A DNA stretch of 41,689 nucleotides from positions 1-41,689 of the forward strand of contig JAQWSX010000081.1 of NCBI GenBank assembly GCA_029242935.1, in the 5' to 3' direction. The notes beneath the pieces are model-generated. The model saw only the letters and a program-made list of their open reading frames with translations, had not been told where the DNA came from and made no database searches. The position numbers and the translations under genes were made by a program. How positions within the stretch are numbered: position 1 is the first letter of the stretch; every line of letters begins with the position of its first letter. Source of the DNA: Akkermansiaceae bacterium. Lineage in GTDB: Bacteria; Verrucomicrobiota; Verrucomicrobiia; Verrucomicrobiales; Akkermansiaceae. This document shows, one piece after another, positions 25,257-36,400 of this stretch.

Positions 25257-25890
25257 TTTGTCTCCGATTTTGCAATCGAGGAACCATTGTGCCGCTTTTG
25301 TAGAGCGTATTCCTGGAGTCCGAACCTCTACTGACAAGAAAGAAACATTGGCTCGCCTTTCTCTCCATCACAACGCAGCTGCTCAGTCGCTAGGATTTAG
25401 CAAAACCTTCCATGCTGAACAGATCCACGGAGACAAAATTACCGTAATCACCAAAGAATCCCCCCTCATATCTCCGGGAGCCGATGGCCTAATAACATCG
25501 GAAAATACCCTTCTTGGAATCCATGTCGCCGATTGTGGCGCGCTTTACCTCCTCGATCGCGAAACTGGAGCAATCGGACTCCTTCATTCTGGGAAAAAAG
25601 GAACCGAACTCAACATCACCAGAAATGCGATTCAATCGATGAATCTAAATTTTCAAACCAACCCCAAAAATCTTGTGGCGGTTCTGGCACCCTGTATCCG
25701 GCCTCCACACTATGAAATTGATTTCGCCAAAATAATCCAAGATCAGGCGGTGACATCGGGTGTTTTACCTGAAAACTTCCACGACTGTGGCCTTTGCACC
25801 GGTTCCGACCTCAATCGTTTCTATTCTTATCGTCGTGAGGAAGGAAACACTGGACGACACCTCGCCCTGCTTGGCCATCATTCTTCATGA
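25237..25890 (+). CDS. pgeF: Laccase-domain purine nucleosidase/peptidoglycan editing factor family protein
   Basis: The YfiH/PgeF family (once called polyphenol oxidase) binds one metal and has been linked to removal of mis-incorporated residues in peptidoglycan precursors and to purine nucleoside cleavage. The 217-residue sequence shows the three metal-site motifs: H64 in EQIHGDK, C100 in HVADCGALYLLD and H117 in GLLHSGKKGTEL. The last is HSGKKG where the family usually has HAGWRG. The C-terminal PCIRPPHYE and YSYRREEGNTGR fit the family. An in-frame TGA at 25210 limits the start, and the only common codon before the conserved region is GTG 25237; TTG at 25258 is an alternative that would leave the hairpin. 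The stop overlaps ispE (ATGA). Confidence 0.83.
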   Translation: MQEASFFLSPILQSRNHCAAFVERIPGVRTSTDKKETLARLSLHHNAAAQSLGFSKTFHAEQIHGDKITVITKESPLISPGADGLITSENTLLGIHVADCGALYLLDRETGAIGLLHSGKKGTELNITRNAIQSMNLNFQTNPKNLVAVLAPCIRPPHYEIDFAKIIQDQAVTSGVLPENFHDCGLCTGSDLNRFYSYRREEGNTGRHLALLGHHSS

Positions 25891-26720
25891 GCACACTCAC
25901 AGTCCAGCCCCCCGCCAAAATCAACCTCTCGTTGAAGATCACTGGCAAGCGTGAAGATGGTTTCCACGAACTGGAAACTCTTGTCCTACCCTTACCCGGA
26001 CTGACCGATGAACTTCACTTTGAGGCAGCATCAAAGTTCACCTTGCATTGCGACACTCCGGGCGTCCCAACCGATCAATCCAACTTGGTGTCTCGCGCCC
26101 TTCGTCTCTTTGAAAAAAACACCGGAAAAGAAGCTCGCTATCGGATAACCCTTAATAAAAGGATTCCACATAGCGCCGGACTCGGCGGTGGGAGCTCAGA
26201 TGCCGCATCCACTTTTCTGGCGCTCAATCAACTCACGGGAACTTCTGTTCCGCTTTCAAAGCTTGCAGAATGGGCTGGAGAGCTTGGCTCCGACATCCCT
26301 CTTTTCATTTATGAATCGGCCAGCTGGTGCCGAGGAAAAGGAGAGATCGTAGAACCTCTTGATCTACCATGGAGCGATCCCATCCTCCTCTTTAAACCAA
26401 GTTTCTCGATCCCAACTCCTTGGGCCTATTCCCGCTGGAGTAACTCCCAAGAAATCCCCGGTATTTCCTATGCTCCAAGTAAGGTGAGCGGAATCGATCT
26501 CCATAATGATCTGGAACGCCCAGTTTTCGAAAAGCATCGTTTCCTTGCCGAGCTTAAGCAATTTCTTCTCGAGCAGCCAGAAACTCAAACTTCCATGATG
26601 TCAGGTTCAGGCTCTACTATTTTTGCCGTTCTGCGCGATCAGAAGGACGCGGCACCACTCATAGAACGAACGCTCAAAGAATTGGATCCAACTCTCTGGA
26701 CCCACCTTTCGATCTTTTAA
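25887..26720 (+). CDS. ispE: 4-diphosphocytidyl-2-C-methyl-D-erythritol kinase
   Basis: The GHMP-family kinase of the non-mevalonate isoprenoid pathway; it phosphorylates CDP-methylerythritol. The 277 residues match the family. The N-terminal PPAKINLSLKITGKREDGFHEL holds the substrate-binding K11, the ATP-binding loop GLGGGSSDA is at 98-106, and GSDIPLF near 135 holds the catalytic aspartate. The C-terminal MMSGSGSTIFAV completes the fold. The ATG overlaps the pgeF stop, so they are coupled. Confidence 0.95.
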   Translation: MSTLTVQPPAKINLSLKITGKREDGFHELETLVLPLPGLTDELHFEAASKFTLHCDTPGVPTDQSNLVSRALRLFEKNTGKEARYRITLNKRIPHSAGLGGGSSDAASTFLALNQLTGTSVPLSKLAEWAGELGSDIPLFIYESASWCRGKGEIVEPLDLPWSDPILLFKPSFSIPTPWAYSRWSNSQEIPGISYAPSKVSGIDLHNDLERPVFEKHRFLAELKQFLLEQPETQTSMMSGSGSTIFAVLRDQKDAAPLIERTLKELDPTLWTHLSIF

Positions 26721-26790
26721 TAAATCACGCGACACCACTCACTCAAAGTGCTAAACTCCCAACAGGAAAAACTGCTAACTCCTTTTATTC

Positions 26791-28062
26791 ATGGCCCGCG
26801 CAAACAACCTCACCATGTGCTCCTTCTGTGGCAAAAGTCACTCGGAAGTCAAGAAGCTCATCGCTGGACCTGGCGTCTACATTTGCAACGAGTGTATTGA
26901 CGTCTGCTCCACTATTCTCCGCAAAGAACTTGCCGGCCAATCAGAACCCTCAAAAGAGGTGTCGACGCTTCTTGAAGACGGAGTCCCCACCCCCTCGGAG
27001 CTTTTGCAACACCTCAATGAATTCGTGATTGGGCAAGAGGATGCAAAAAAAGTCCTTTCGGTTGCCGTTTACAATCACTACCAGCGACTTCGACAACATG
27101 AGCATGCCGATGAAAAGTATGCCGACGTCGAAATCGAGAAATCAAACATCCTTCTCCTCGGACCTACCGGATCAGGTAAAACTTTGCTCGCCAAGACTCT
27201 TGCTCGCCTCCTAGACGTCCCGTTTTGCATCGTTGATGCCACAACGCTAACTGAAGCCGGTTACGTCGGTGAAGACGTTGAAAACATCATCCTGCGACTC
27301 CTGCAATCAGCTGACTTCGATGTCGAACGCGCGGAGCGCGGCATCATATATGTCGATGAAATCGATAAGATTGGACGAAAAACTGAAAACGTCTCCATCA
27401 CTCGTGATGTCTCCGGCGAAGGAGTTCAGCAAGCACTCTTGAAGATTCTCGAAGGATCCGTCTGCAACGTTCCGCCTCAAGGAGGACGCAAGCATCCGCA
27501 GCAGGAATACATCCAACTCAATACTGAAAAAATTCTCTTTATCTGTGGTGGTGCCTTCGTAGGGATGGAAGACATAGTCCGCCGCCGACTTGGAAAACGG
27601 GTGCTTGGATTCAATTCAATTGAAACCGAAGAGACTGAAGAGGCAGAGGAGATTGCTCTCCTCAAACAAGTCCGCCCCGAGGATCTGCTTCACTTTGGTC
27701 TGATCCCGGAATTCATCGGGCGCCTGCCCGTCCTAACCTCCCTTCGCAAGCTGACCGAAAAGGAATTGATCCAGATCGTCACCGAACCCAAAAACGCTCT
27801 TGTGAAGCAATATCAGAAGCAGCTTTCCATGAACAACGTTCAGCTGAAAGTAACCAAAGACGGGCTTGCTGAAATGGCGAAGCAAGCCATTAAACGAGGA
27901 ACCGGAGCACGAGCCCTGCGCTCAATTTTCGAGAGTCTCATGCTGGATGTTATGTTTGAGGTGCCATCGCGCGAAGACATTGAAGCTGTGACAGTTAATG
28001 CCGCAGTTGTGAAAGGTGACAAATCACCAACAATGAAAAAGCGGCGTTCGAATGCAGCCTAA
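26791..28062 (+). CDS. clpX: ATP-dependent Clp protease ATP-binding subunit ClpX
   Basis: A hexameric AAA+ unfoldase that feeds substrates to ClpP. The 423 residues include the N-terminal zinc-binding domain with C10, C13, C32 and C35, Walker A GPTGSGKT at 124-131, the pore loop GYVG at 157-160, Walker B IIYVDE at 185-190, and the RKH loop (GGRKHP) near 230. clpP is not immediately upstream as it often is; ispE precedes clpX by 70 bases. The ATG at 26791 has no clear Shine-Dalgarno. A hairpin GAAGTTC/GAACTTC at 28083-28109 follows the stop, but without a T-run. Confidence 0.96.
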   Translation: MARANNLTMCSFCGKSHSEVKKLIAGPGVYICNECIDVCSTILRKELAGQSEPSKEVSTLLEDGVPTPSELLQHLNEFVIGQEDAKKVLSVAVYNHYQRLRQHEHADEKYADVEIEKSNILLLGPTGSGKTLLAKTLARLLDVPFCIVDATTLTEAGYVGEDVENIILRLLQSADFDVERAERGIIYVDEIDKIGRKTENVSITRDVSGEGVQQALLKILEGSVCNVPPQGGRKHPQQEYIQLNTEKILFICGGAFVGMEDIVRRRLGKRVLGFNSIETEETEEAEEIALLKQVRPEDLLHFGLIPEFIGRLPVLTSLRKLTEKELIQIVTEPKNALVKQYQKQLSMNNVQLKVTKDGLAEMAKQAIKRGTGARALRSIFESLMLDVMFEVPSREDIEAVTVNAAVVKGDKSPTMKKRRSNAA

Positions 28063-28138
28063 ACAACTTTGTTTCTTAGTCTGAAGTTCTAATGATAATT
28101 ATGAACTTCAACCTGAAATCAAAGCACGCTCTCTGCTA

Positions 28139-28225
28139 GTGGATGGGTGAGGTTTTGAGATCCAGCATGGTAGCTTAAGGATTACTTCAAGAGTAATCAT
28201 GGGAAAGTTCCCCTTTCACCCACTC
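28139..28225. ncRNA. Candidate structured RNA, unassigned
   Basis: An outer helix pairs TGGGTGA (28144-28150) with TCACCCA (28216-28222), extended on both sides by wobble pairs. Inside it lie AGC-ATGGTA-GCT near 28163, a 7-bp hairpin GATTACT/AGTAATC (28180-28198) with a 5-base loop, and the near-palindrome GGGAA-AG-TTCCC (28201-28212). It does not match a tRNA, tmRNA, SRP RNA or riboswitch that I recognise. No promoter is visible, so transcription is unproven on either strand. Confidence 0.35.
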
Positions 28226-28315
28226 ATTTCGATATTTTATCGATCTAAGAATGGGGCCTTACTCGTTCTTTTCTTGAGGCACGTTATTTCTCAACTGGGC
28301 CAACCTCGCATAAAG

Positions 28316-28349
28316 AAAAAAAGTCGCTCCGGTTTCCCGAAGCGACTTT
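28316..28349 (-). terminator. Intrinsic terminator of rpsA
   Basis: On the minus strand AAAGTCGCTTCGG pairs with CCGGAGCGACTTT around a GAAA tetraloop (one G-U pair) and runs into a T-tract. It starts 23 bases after the rpsA stop. Confidence 0.88.
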
Positions 28350-28372
28350 GAATTCTTTCTGTCCGGTTAGTT

Positions 28373-30091
28373 TTAGTCCTCTTCAGACGGGCTCCACTCC
28401 TCGGACTCGTCATTGGTAGTCGCAAGGTTGAACGCTTGCTCCAGACCAACGAGGTCACTGGAAGGACGGAGGGTTTCGAAGGACTGGCTTTCTTTCTGAA
28501 GCTGATCCTCAGAGTAAGAAACCGCCTTGATGGAGAGACCGATACGACGCTCAATCTTGTCGACCTTGATAACACGGGCTTCTACGTCGTCGGTCACTTT
28601 CAGCACGTCTTTGACACGCTCCACGTGCTCTTCGCTAAGCTGTGAGATGTGGATCAGACCATCGATATCTCCATCGAGACTAACAAAGGCTCCAAAGGAC
28701 GCGATTTTGGCAACCGTTCCAGAGACCTTGTCGCCCACCTTGAATTTGCTGTCGATGTCAGACCAAGGGTCATTATCAAGCTGCTTAATTCCGAGGGAAA
28801 CCCTCTGATTTTCCTTATCGATGCTGAGAACAACGGCTTCGACCTCGTCATTCTTCTTAAGCATTTCGGAAGGATGGTTGATCTTACGAGTCCAAGAGAG
28901 GTCGGAGACGTGGATCATGCCATCAATACCCTCTTCGAGGCCAACGAATGCACCATAAGCGGTGAGGTTGCGCACCTCACCCTTGATTTCCTTGCCGATT
29001 GGATAACGGGCCTCGATTTCGGACCATGGATTCTCTTCAAGCTGACGGACACCAAGAGAGATCTTCTGCTCTTCGGTGGAAATTCCAAGCACCACAGCTT
29101 TGATCTCCTGATCAAGTTCAAGCACATCGCTCGGGCGCGTGATTCGCTTGACCCAGGAAAGCTCGGAAACGTGAACAAGCCCTTCAACTCCTTTCTCAAT
29201 TTCGATGAAGGCACCGTAAGGAAGAAGTTTGGTGATCTTCCCGGAAACTTCAGCTCCGATTGGGAAGCGGGCCTCAATGTCAGCCCATGGGTTGGCTGTC
29301 ATCTGCTTGAGACCGAGTGAAACTCTCTCCTTATCACGATCAACGTCGAGGATCTGAACCTCGATTTCCTGACTGATACGAAGCATCTCCGATGGGTGAG
29401 CAATGCGACCCCAACTCATATCGGTAATGTGGAGAAGTCCATCCATACCCTGAAGGTCGACGAAAGCACCAAAATCAGTGATATTTTTGACCTGACCAAT
29501 GACCTTATCACCAACGATAACGGTTTGAAGGAACTTCTGACGAAGCTCAGCGCGCTCGGCCTCGATGACCTCACGACGGCTCAACACCAAATTCTTGCGA
29601 TCATCGTTGACCTTTACGATTTTGAATTCGTAAACGTTTCCAACGTATTCCTGCAGGTCGCGAGGAGGAATAATATCCACTTGCGAGCCAGGAAGGAAAG
29701 CTTCCACGCCAACGTTCACAATCAGACCACCTTTGACAGCTCCCTTCACTTTTCCTTTCACGAGGCCACCCTCCTCGTAAACTTTCATGATCTTTTCCCA
29801 GTTCTGCTTATGGGCGGCCTTCTCTTTGGAGAGGACAATCAGTCCTTCATCATCTTCGAGACGCTCAAGAAGAACTTCAACTTCGTCACCGACTTCGATA
29901 TCTTCATCTTCGAACTCGGAAACTGGAATAGCTCCCTCTGATTTGTATCCAATGTCGACAACAACGACTTGGGGACGGATGTCAAGAATCGTGCCATTGA
30001 CAATCGATCCTTCTTTAAATTCGCGGAAATGCTCGTCAATGAGAGCCAAAAGCTCTGCATTCTCGGGCTCCGCCACTGCGGTTTCACTCAT
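28373..30091 (-). CDS. rpsA: 30S ribosomal protein S1
   Basis: Binds mRNA on the small subunit and helps start translation of leaders without strong Shine-Dalgarno sites, which may matter here. The 572 residues hold six S1 (OB-fold) domains, starting at about residue 32 (VNGTILDIRPQVVVVDIG), 115, 200, 285, 370 and 455. The last four are canonical, with repeated (Y/F)GAF and (H)(V/I)S(D/E/Q)LS motifs; the first two are divergent, as usual for S1. A C-terminal acidic tail ends in EWSPSEED. The ATG at 30091 follows AACCTACAGTT with no Shine-Dalgarno. The leader has several inverted repeats. Long opposite-strand open frames over this gene are reflections of its biased codon use. Confidence 0.94.
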   Translation of the reverse strand: MSETAVAEPENAELLALIDEHFREFKEGSIVNGTILDIRPQVVVVDIGYKSEGAIPVSEFEDEDIEVGDEVEVLLERLEDDEGLIVLSKEKAAHKQNWEKIMKVYEEGGLVKGKVKGAVKGGLIVNVGVEAFLPGSQVDIIPPRDLQEYVGNVYEFKIVKVNDDRKNLVLSRREVIEAERAELRQKFLQTVIVGDKVIGQVKNITDFGAFVDLQGMDGLLHITDMSWGRIAHPSEMLRISQEIEVQILDVDRDKERVSLGLKQMTANPWADIEARFPIGAEVSGKITKLLPYGAFIEIEKGVEGLVHVSELSWVKRITRPSDVLELDQEIKAVVLGISTEEQKISLGVRQLEENPWSEIEARYPIGKEIKGEVRNLTAYGAFVGLEEGIDGMIHVSDLSWTRKINHPSEMLKKNDEVEAVVLSIDKENQRVSLGIKQLDNDPWSDIDSKFKVGDKVSGTVAKIASFGAFVSLDGDIDGLIHISQLSEEHVERVKDVLKVTDDVEARVIKVDKIERRIGLSIKAVSYSEDQLQKESQSFETLRPSSDLVGLEQAFNLATTNDESEEWSPSEED

Positions 30092-30139
30092 AACTGTAGG
30101 TTAGGATTTGGGTTAGTTTGGTTAATCGTCCAGACGACA

Positions 30140-30219
30140 GGTACCCCACTGGAGAAAACGAACATTACGGGGTGCCAACTTATTCGTTTCCAACGAACGA
30201 CTGTTCTTTATTAAGAACA
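30140..30219 (-). promoter_or_regulatory. Inverted repeats in the rpsA leader region
   Basis: Three pairings are visible: GGTACCCC (30140-30147) with GGGGTGCC (30169-30176, one mismatch or wobble), TTCGTT-TCC-AACGAA (30183-30197), and TGTTCTT-TATT-AAGAACA (30202-30219). They lie 50 to 130 bases before the rpsA start. In E. coli, S1 represses its own mRNA through leader hairpins; a similar role here is inference. Confidence 0.35.
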
Positions 30220-30270
30220 AGCCATTCGCGTCTCTTACTAACCGTTTCAGTGGCGAATAAAAGAGGCAAA

Positions 30271-30347
<77 letters not shown>

Positions 30348-30363
30348 TAATTCGCGTGGCGGG

Positions 30364-30391
30364 ACTCTAGGAAGAAAAGAGGATGCGTCAA
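30364..30391 (-). promoter_or_regulatory. Predicted promoter of tRNA-Arg
   Basis: Minus-strand TTGACG (30391-30386), a 16-base spacer, and TAGAGT (30369-30364). The tRNA 5-prime end at 30347 is 16 bases further on, leaving a short leader. Confidence 0.5.
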
Positions 30392-30421
30392 TACTTTAAG
30401 AAGAGAAATTCGTGATTTATT

Positions 30422-33400
30422 TCACGAAACCAAACTACCTTTTTGGGCCATGCGGAAACCGAAGATAAGGCAGAACAAAATTAAGATGTAAGTCAAAACC
30501 CGACCTCCCAGCGACACCCCAGATTGTTCAGTCTTCAACTCCAAATCTAGTTCAAGAGCGTCCTCGCCATCCACCTGAATCATACGGGTAAAGAGAAGTG
30601 ACTCCCCGTGGGTCGGAATCACAGGATCGATCACTTGAGCGATCGGCTCCGCTATCCTTTGATTACGAACCCATTTACTAGCAATCGTCTTATGAACCCG
30701 ATTCACCTCGGCGTTATTGCCCCGGATAATATTCTGAAAGTCTTCTTGCCCAATATTTAAACTCCCGTTGGTAAAGACCGGGTTGGCGCGCGTCGCAGCT
30801 TCGATCTGATCATTTTGGCCCTGAGGAATTACAATTTCCGCGCCTTCATTATCGACATACAGTCGTTGGAGGCGGGTATTCAATCCAATAATTGCGTTTT
30901 GCTCCGCCACATTTTCCATCTTCACAAGAACGTCTTCGTTGCTTGAAGCGTCCAGATTCCCCTGATTGTAGGCCTGTTCCAAAGCGATATTACCATTGAT
31001 TTGATCTCCCGCTTTGAAGAATTCGGATGCTCTATTGATTCGGAAAACTGCAATTTGTTCTTTCTCACGATAACGACTATTCACCATGGACCGGTATTGC
31101 TCCCGGGACAACTTGCCAAGCTTGCTGGTCTTTTTGTGATCAAGATCTCCAGCCGAGTCAGCCATGACATAACCTTCCGGCAACGAAATCCTCCACGAGA
31201 CATCCTCCAGTGGCTCACCGATTTTAAAGGCCTGCAGCTTCAGATTCTTCATATTCAGACCATCAAGTGAGGTTGCATACGTAAAGCGAACCATCGCTAG
31301 ATCCTTATTAACTCCAGCGGCATCACCAGTGACTTGGAAGCGATAGGAATCGCCATCCTGAACCACGAGGGCACTTTCCTCATTCACGAGTACTCCAAAG
31401 AGACGGCTCTTCTCAGGCAGCGTCAACGTCACCGACCCCCGTTGTAGGGTCTCAATTCCAAGCTCAGCCTGATTCATCAACTCACCTTCTGGTGACAAAA
31501 CCGTGAGAAGTGAGCCATTCAAGACACGCATTTTAGATCCCGCAACCACCGAGTGGCGACTCAACGAGACGGGAACACCCCCACTTTTCTGGGTGCTGCG
31601 GAGGAAGGCTGCGGGCGCACCGCCACGGTCCAGTTGAAAAAGAGTTTTTGGCAGAACCGCCCAATCAATGACATCCCAATCCGATGCCTCCACGGATTCA
31701 AGTCGCAATCGGGCTCCCGGACGGAGCGCGAGGTAGCTTTCCTGCTGGCGTGCCAAAACGACACGAATAGGATTGACCATCGAAGTAGGTTCGGTTTGTT
31801 CAAACTCAATTCTCAAAGGCACACTACCAATCACCCGGCGTTTGAAGCGGATCTGCCAATGATTCTCCTCAATATTTACAATGTCTCGCACTTCGCTTCC
31901 CGAAACCCGAACCGTCCGGGCATCGATTTCCGAGAGAGCTGGAAGCATCACCTCAAGTTCCTTGATGGAAGCATGATCAACCTGCAATAAAAGACCCACG
32001 CGAGTTCTGGACCGGCCCTCACGAAGCTCCACATCGTTGAGAACCTGCGCAGCCAATGAAGGCTCAAGTTGATCCACTGCCAGTGAAAGGTCCCAAGACT
32101 TTTGCAAAAGCCGGAAAGCCAACGAACCCGGTTGGGAACCTCCCACCGAACGAGGATCAAGAGCCGACAAATCCTTTCGTTCCGCCACACTCAATTGAAT
32201 CCCACGCCCCGGAACAATTACCAGTTGGCCCCACTGGCGATTAGCTTCGCGCAAGATTATTTTGGGAACAGACCATTTCTCGGCCGGAAGTGTTGGAGTG
32301 GCTGCGGTCAGCACGAGGGAAAATTTCTGCTCTCCAATCGTCTTGCCACTAAGGTTCATCACCACGAAACGATCCCCCTTCTCCTCAATCTCCACCCAGT
32401 GATTCAAAGCAGCGCCCGTGAGTGATTCCACCTCGAAACCCTTGGGGAGAGGGAAACTTAGTCGAAAGACTCCGGCACGCGTGATCGCAGTTGTGAGTTC
32501 AACTGCTAAAACCGTCCGTTCTTCACCGAAGGAAAGACGTTGTTTTGAATCTGACCGCACCTCAGGTGAAACCGGAGCTACCTTGATCTTGAGCGAAGCT
32601 GCTTCCTTCGAATATCGGTAAACCTTCTGGAGTGAAGCGATAGGCTTACCCGCACGATCACGTGGAATTAGGCTGCTACTAAAGTCCGCCAGGTTAACCG
32701 GTGATAAACCCTTCACTTCGTCACGATCTAGCTGTGCCTCTTTCCCAAATGCCAGCGCAATCATTCCAACTTCCCCAGCCGCCCCTTGCACCCTCATCGG
32801 CGAGACCGGAACCTCAACCGGCAACTCGGCCAATGCCCGCTGGGTCTCGACATCGATATAGAATGGACGAGATTGAAACGGGGTCAATTCCACGGTGAGC
32901 AATCGTTTCGAAGGGTCGAAGCGCCATGGGCCGATCAATTTGCTCCGGACATCGCTGACCGTGAACCCTTCCGGCACAGTCAAAACAAGTTTCTTAACCT
33001 GACCCTGGGCCGGACGAATTCTGACGCGATGACGACCGTCTACCACTCCAGGTCCCGGGAGAAAAAGGTCATCTACTTCCGCAAAAAATCGAGAAACTTC
33101 CGCCGCGACATCTCGCACCTTCGGACTCAGGACCACTCGGGCATTCTTTTCTGGAGCCAGCCACAAGAGAGCGGAGGTTCCCTTTCCTTCGATAGGTTTC
33201 ATCCGAACTGCCGAAATACTCTCAATAGACCACCCGACAGCATCATAGGAAACCGAGAGCTTCCGGACCGCTGCCAGCCCGGTCAGCACCGGAACCCCTT
33301 TCGTGACTGGACCGGCCGGTGCTTGATAAGAGAAGGTCGCTTTAAAACTGCCGTCTACAGTTGGGATCACCAAATAGTTGCCGTCCTCATTAACAACGCG

Positions 33401-36400
33401 GAGGCTCTCGCCCTCGAAGTTGGTCAAAGTCGCAGGAGCCTGAACGAGAAGGAATTTCTCACCCGCTTTTCCAGTGATCTGAATCCTAGCGTCAGAGGAT
33501 AAACGACGACCTTTAATCTCCCAAGCTTCCTCGATTGAGTCCGCAGCTTTGATCTCACCACCTGCTGGATCTTTTCCCTCAGCTGACATCGAACCGAACA
33601 CGATAAAGAACCCAAGTAAGATAAGCGCGGTTGCAGACCCTTTTGAAACGGGAGACGGATCGGGGCCCTCGGATTCTTTAGGAGCCTCCTCATCAACATC
33701 AGAACCACCTTCCTTTCGAGCAAACAACTCTTTCCAAAGATCGAGACAACGGCTGACAGCCAGCCACCAAAGGATCAAAATTACAATTCCAAGACCTGCA
33801 AAAAACCACCCTGCACCACCAACTTGCGAAAGAGCTCCATAGGAAAACCCAAAAGTCGAAATTACCAGTAGAAGACCACGCTTGATTCTCCAATTAAAGG
33901 CGAGAACGACTAAGCAAAAAGCAAGGACCATAACAAAAATTCCCGGATAATAGACATTCATAGATCCAATTTCCACATGGGATACAGTGATCTCCAGAAG
34001 GGTATCGGGAGCCTTCACCGGAGCGTTGTATTCCAGAACATCGGGCAACTCGACATGCTGTCGTGAACCTTGATTTGCGAGGTAAAACGCACCAGCAGCT
34101 GCAAACAAAACGAAAGCGGCACCGATCATCGAAACTCCCGCCTTGAAACGCATAAGCAAGCCACCAAAAATCCAAGCGACAACCAGAATCCCAAAGCTCA
34201 GAAGAGCCTCATTTTCAATCCAGTTAAATCCATCTTCCAAGCTAAATACCGTTGAGAGATTTAATCCCATGGCGACCTCGGGCTTTAATTGATAACCGGT
34301 ATCTGGGGTCACTTCCCAGCGTGTCATCAACTGGGTCGTATCATGAAGCATCGGAACCAGAAGGCGCACCCGCTCGGCACCTGCAATCCCATCTTTACTT
34401 GAGTGAACAGTGACCTTTACCGGGAGGTTTGGCGTGACCGATTCGGGGAGTGGAACCAGGAAAAGATCGCCAGCAGCGCGCAAGGTAACCTGCTTACCAT
34501 TAACGGTAACGTCCCGGATTTTCAGCCCCTCGGGAACTACGAGCTTAAGCTCCTGCCCGTTGCGAGTTCGCACGTCGAAGCTAGAGACTGTGAGCACGCC
34601 CCCGTCGCGGGCAATACGACTTTCGATTTCGGCATACTCGACAACTTGGCGGGCGGTTTCGCCCCGGCGGAACCAAGACACTTTCGCCTCCAACTCAAAG
34701 GGACGAAGTTGGTATTGCCAGGCCTTCAAAGTTGGAGCGTTCGACATAAGCTGATACTCGGCCGGTAGCTCCAGCGGATCGAGTTGTTGCAGTTCCTTGC
34801 CTCCTTTTGTTTGCGTCAGCTCAACCTGCCCCGGGCTTACCACTTGAATAAACCCCCGTTCAGCTTGAACCTCTGCCGCAGTAACGCCGCCAAGAACAAG
34901 AACATCTTCGGCGTTCTGTTCATAAGTCACCAACAATTGATACGCCCCCATAACTGGACGATGAAGAGGCACAATCAGCACCCCCTCCGTGTTTCGATAG
35001 TCGCGAATATCCTGACCATCGACACCAAGGTTTTCGATCCCCGCCGGCACGGTCAATTTCCACTCGCTCACCGGTGCTCCAGTGACGAAATAGTTGAGCA
35101 AAACCGAAACATAAGCCGTCCCCTCTTGGAGTGAATAAAAGTGATAGCAGTCCGCCTGCACGTTTTGATTGAGTGCTACAACTTTCATCTGAGCACTCCA
35201 TTTATCGGAGCGAATTCGGAAAGCTTGTTGCAAATTTGGCCCGCGCTTTAGCAGTCGGGCCAAAGGCATCTCTGCAAGGTCTTCGACATTCTCCGGAATT
35301 ACCCGGAAGCCAGGATTAGCGCTCACCCCGAGCTCACCGCCCACCACCTTGCTACCCGGGTATGCAAAGGAAGGAAGAGCCCACACTCCAGCCTTGGAGG
35401 GTTCATTCTTTTCCAAGTGAACCTTCACCAATCGTCGCCCGGAAACCTCTTTGCCAAAGATGACTTTAAGCCGACGCAGCCCATTTTCTGGTTCGCTCAC
35501 GACATAATCGGAAACATCCGCCCCCGTCAGAGAGACCACCGAGTAATCAGAGGGACCAAAGAATTCCCACTCGCGAATGCTAGCTTCTCGAATTTCTAAT
35601 TCAAGATCGGCACGCAAAACGCGATCGGTCTCAGTGAGCTCGTAGGCAAGATTCTGCGAAACATTGATCTCAGGCTCCACTCGTTCGGCCGACACCGAAA
35701 ACGAGCGATTAGCGGCAGGATAGCGATAGTAAAGAACCTGCCGAATGGACTCAGGGAGTTTCGTGACCTCAGGATATTGACTAGGTGATAGCTGGGTCAG
35801 GCCGGCCGAATTCATTACCTCGATCCGCACCGCACCACGGTTGTAAACCCGGAAGTATCCGGAATGGCGGACCGCGCCGACAGGGGTGAGGCGAAGCGGC
35901 TCGGTTTTCACCGGGAGAGCATCGACTGCCGATTGCGAGCGAACCACAAAAGATGCTTCCTTGGAAACCGGACCACTCAGAATAATCTCAAGAACTCGCT
36001 TTTCCGTGACCTGCCAGCTGAGAACATTGTCACCTTCAACCGCAAGCACTTCGCCGGCTCCGGAAAGCTGCATGTTTAAGGCTGGAAGCGCTCCTTGTAG
36101 AGTCTTGACCGTGATCGAAGTCATCTGGCGAAGCAAACCAGCTCCAATCGAAATTTCACCCATAGCTTCACTGGTGAAGAATAACTTTCCGTCGCTTGTC
36201 TTGCGCTCCGGTTGCCAAGCAAACAAGCACTTTCCAGTTGCGGGAAGAAAAGCAGCATGCCCGACCTTATTTGCAATCGGGCTCACTGGCAAAGCAGCAT
36301 CAAAAACGGCAGTTGGGGTGATTCCCTTGAGGGTTATTGGAACCACCGTGCCACTTGGCCCAAAAAAATCGACTCTCTTCCGGTCACCGATAGTTTGCAC

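Larger units (their letters stand above)
28063..28372. other. 310-bp convergent intergenic region between clpX and rpsA
   Basis: No coding sequence is supported. From left to right it holds the GAAGTTC/GAACTTC inverted repeat (28083-28109), the candidate structured element (28139-28225), a TCGATA-TTT-TATCGA hairpin (28229-28243), and the rpsA terminator (28316-28349). Confidence 0.8.

Noticed and set aside
28144-28222. Possible tRNA or tRNA pseudogene (7-bp end helix, anticodon-like loop TTCAAGA)
   Set aside because: Thirteen bases separate the end helix from any D-arm, and there is no TTC-RA T-loop with a paired T-stem; it was kept only as an unassigned structured element.
28649-29941. Long plus-strand open frames (223 and 181 codons) opposite rpsA
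   Set aside because: They mirror the S1 domains of a certain gene, show no family features and have no start context; they reflect codon bias of rpsA.
32786-33502. Plus-strand open frame of 238 codons inside the giant gene
   Set aside because: It is rich in Arg, His and Pro with no recognisable domain, as expected for an antisense shadow of a long coding region.
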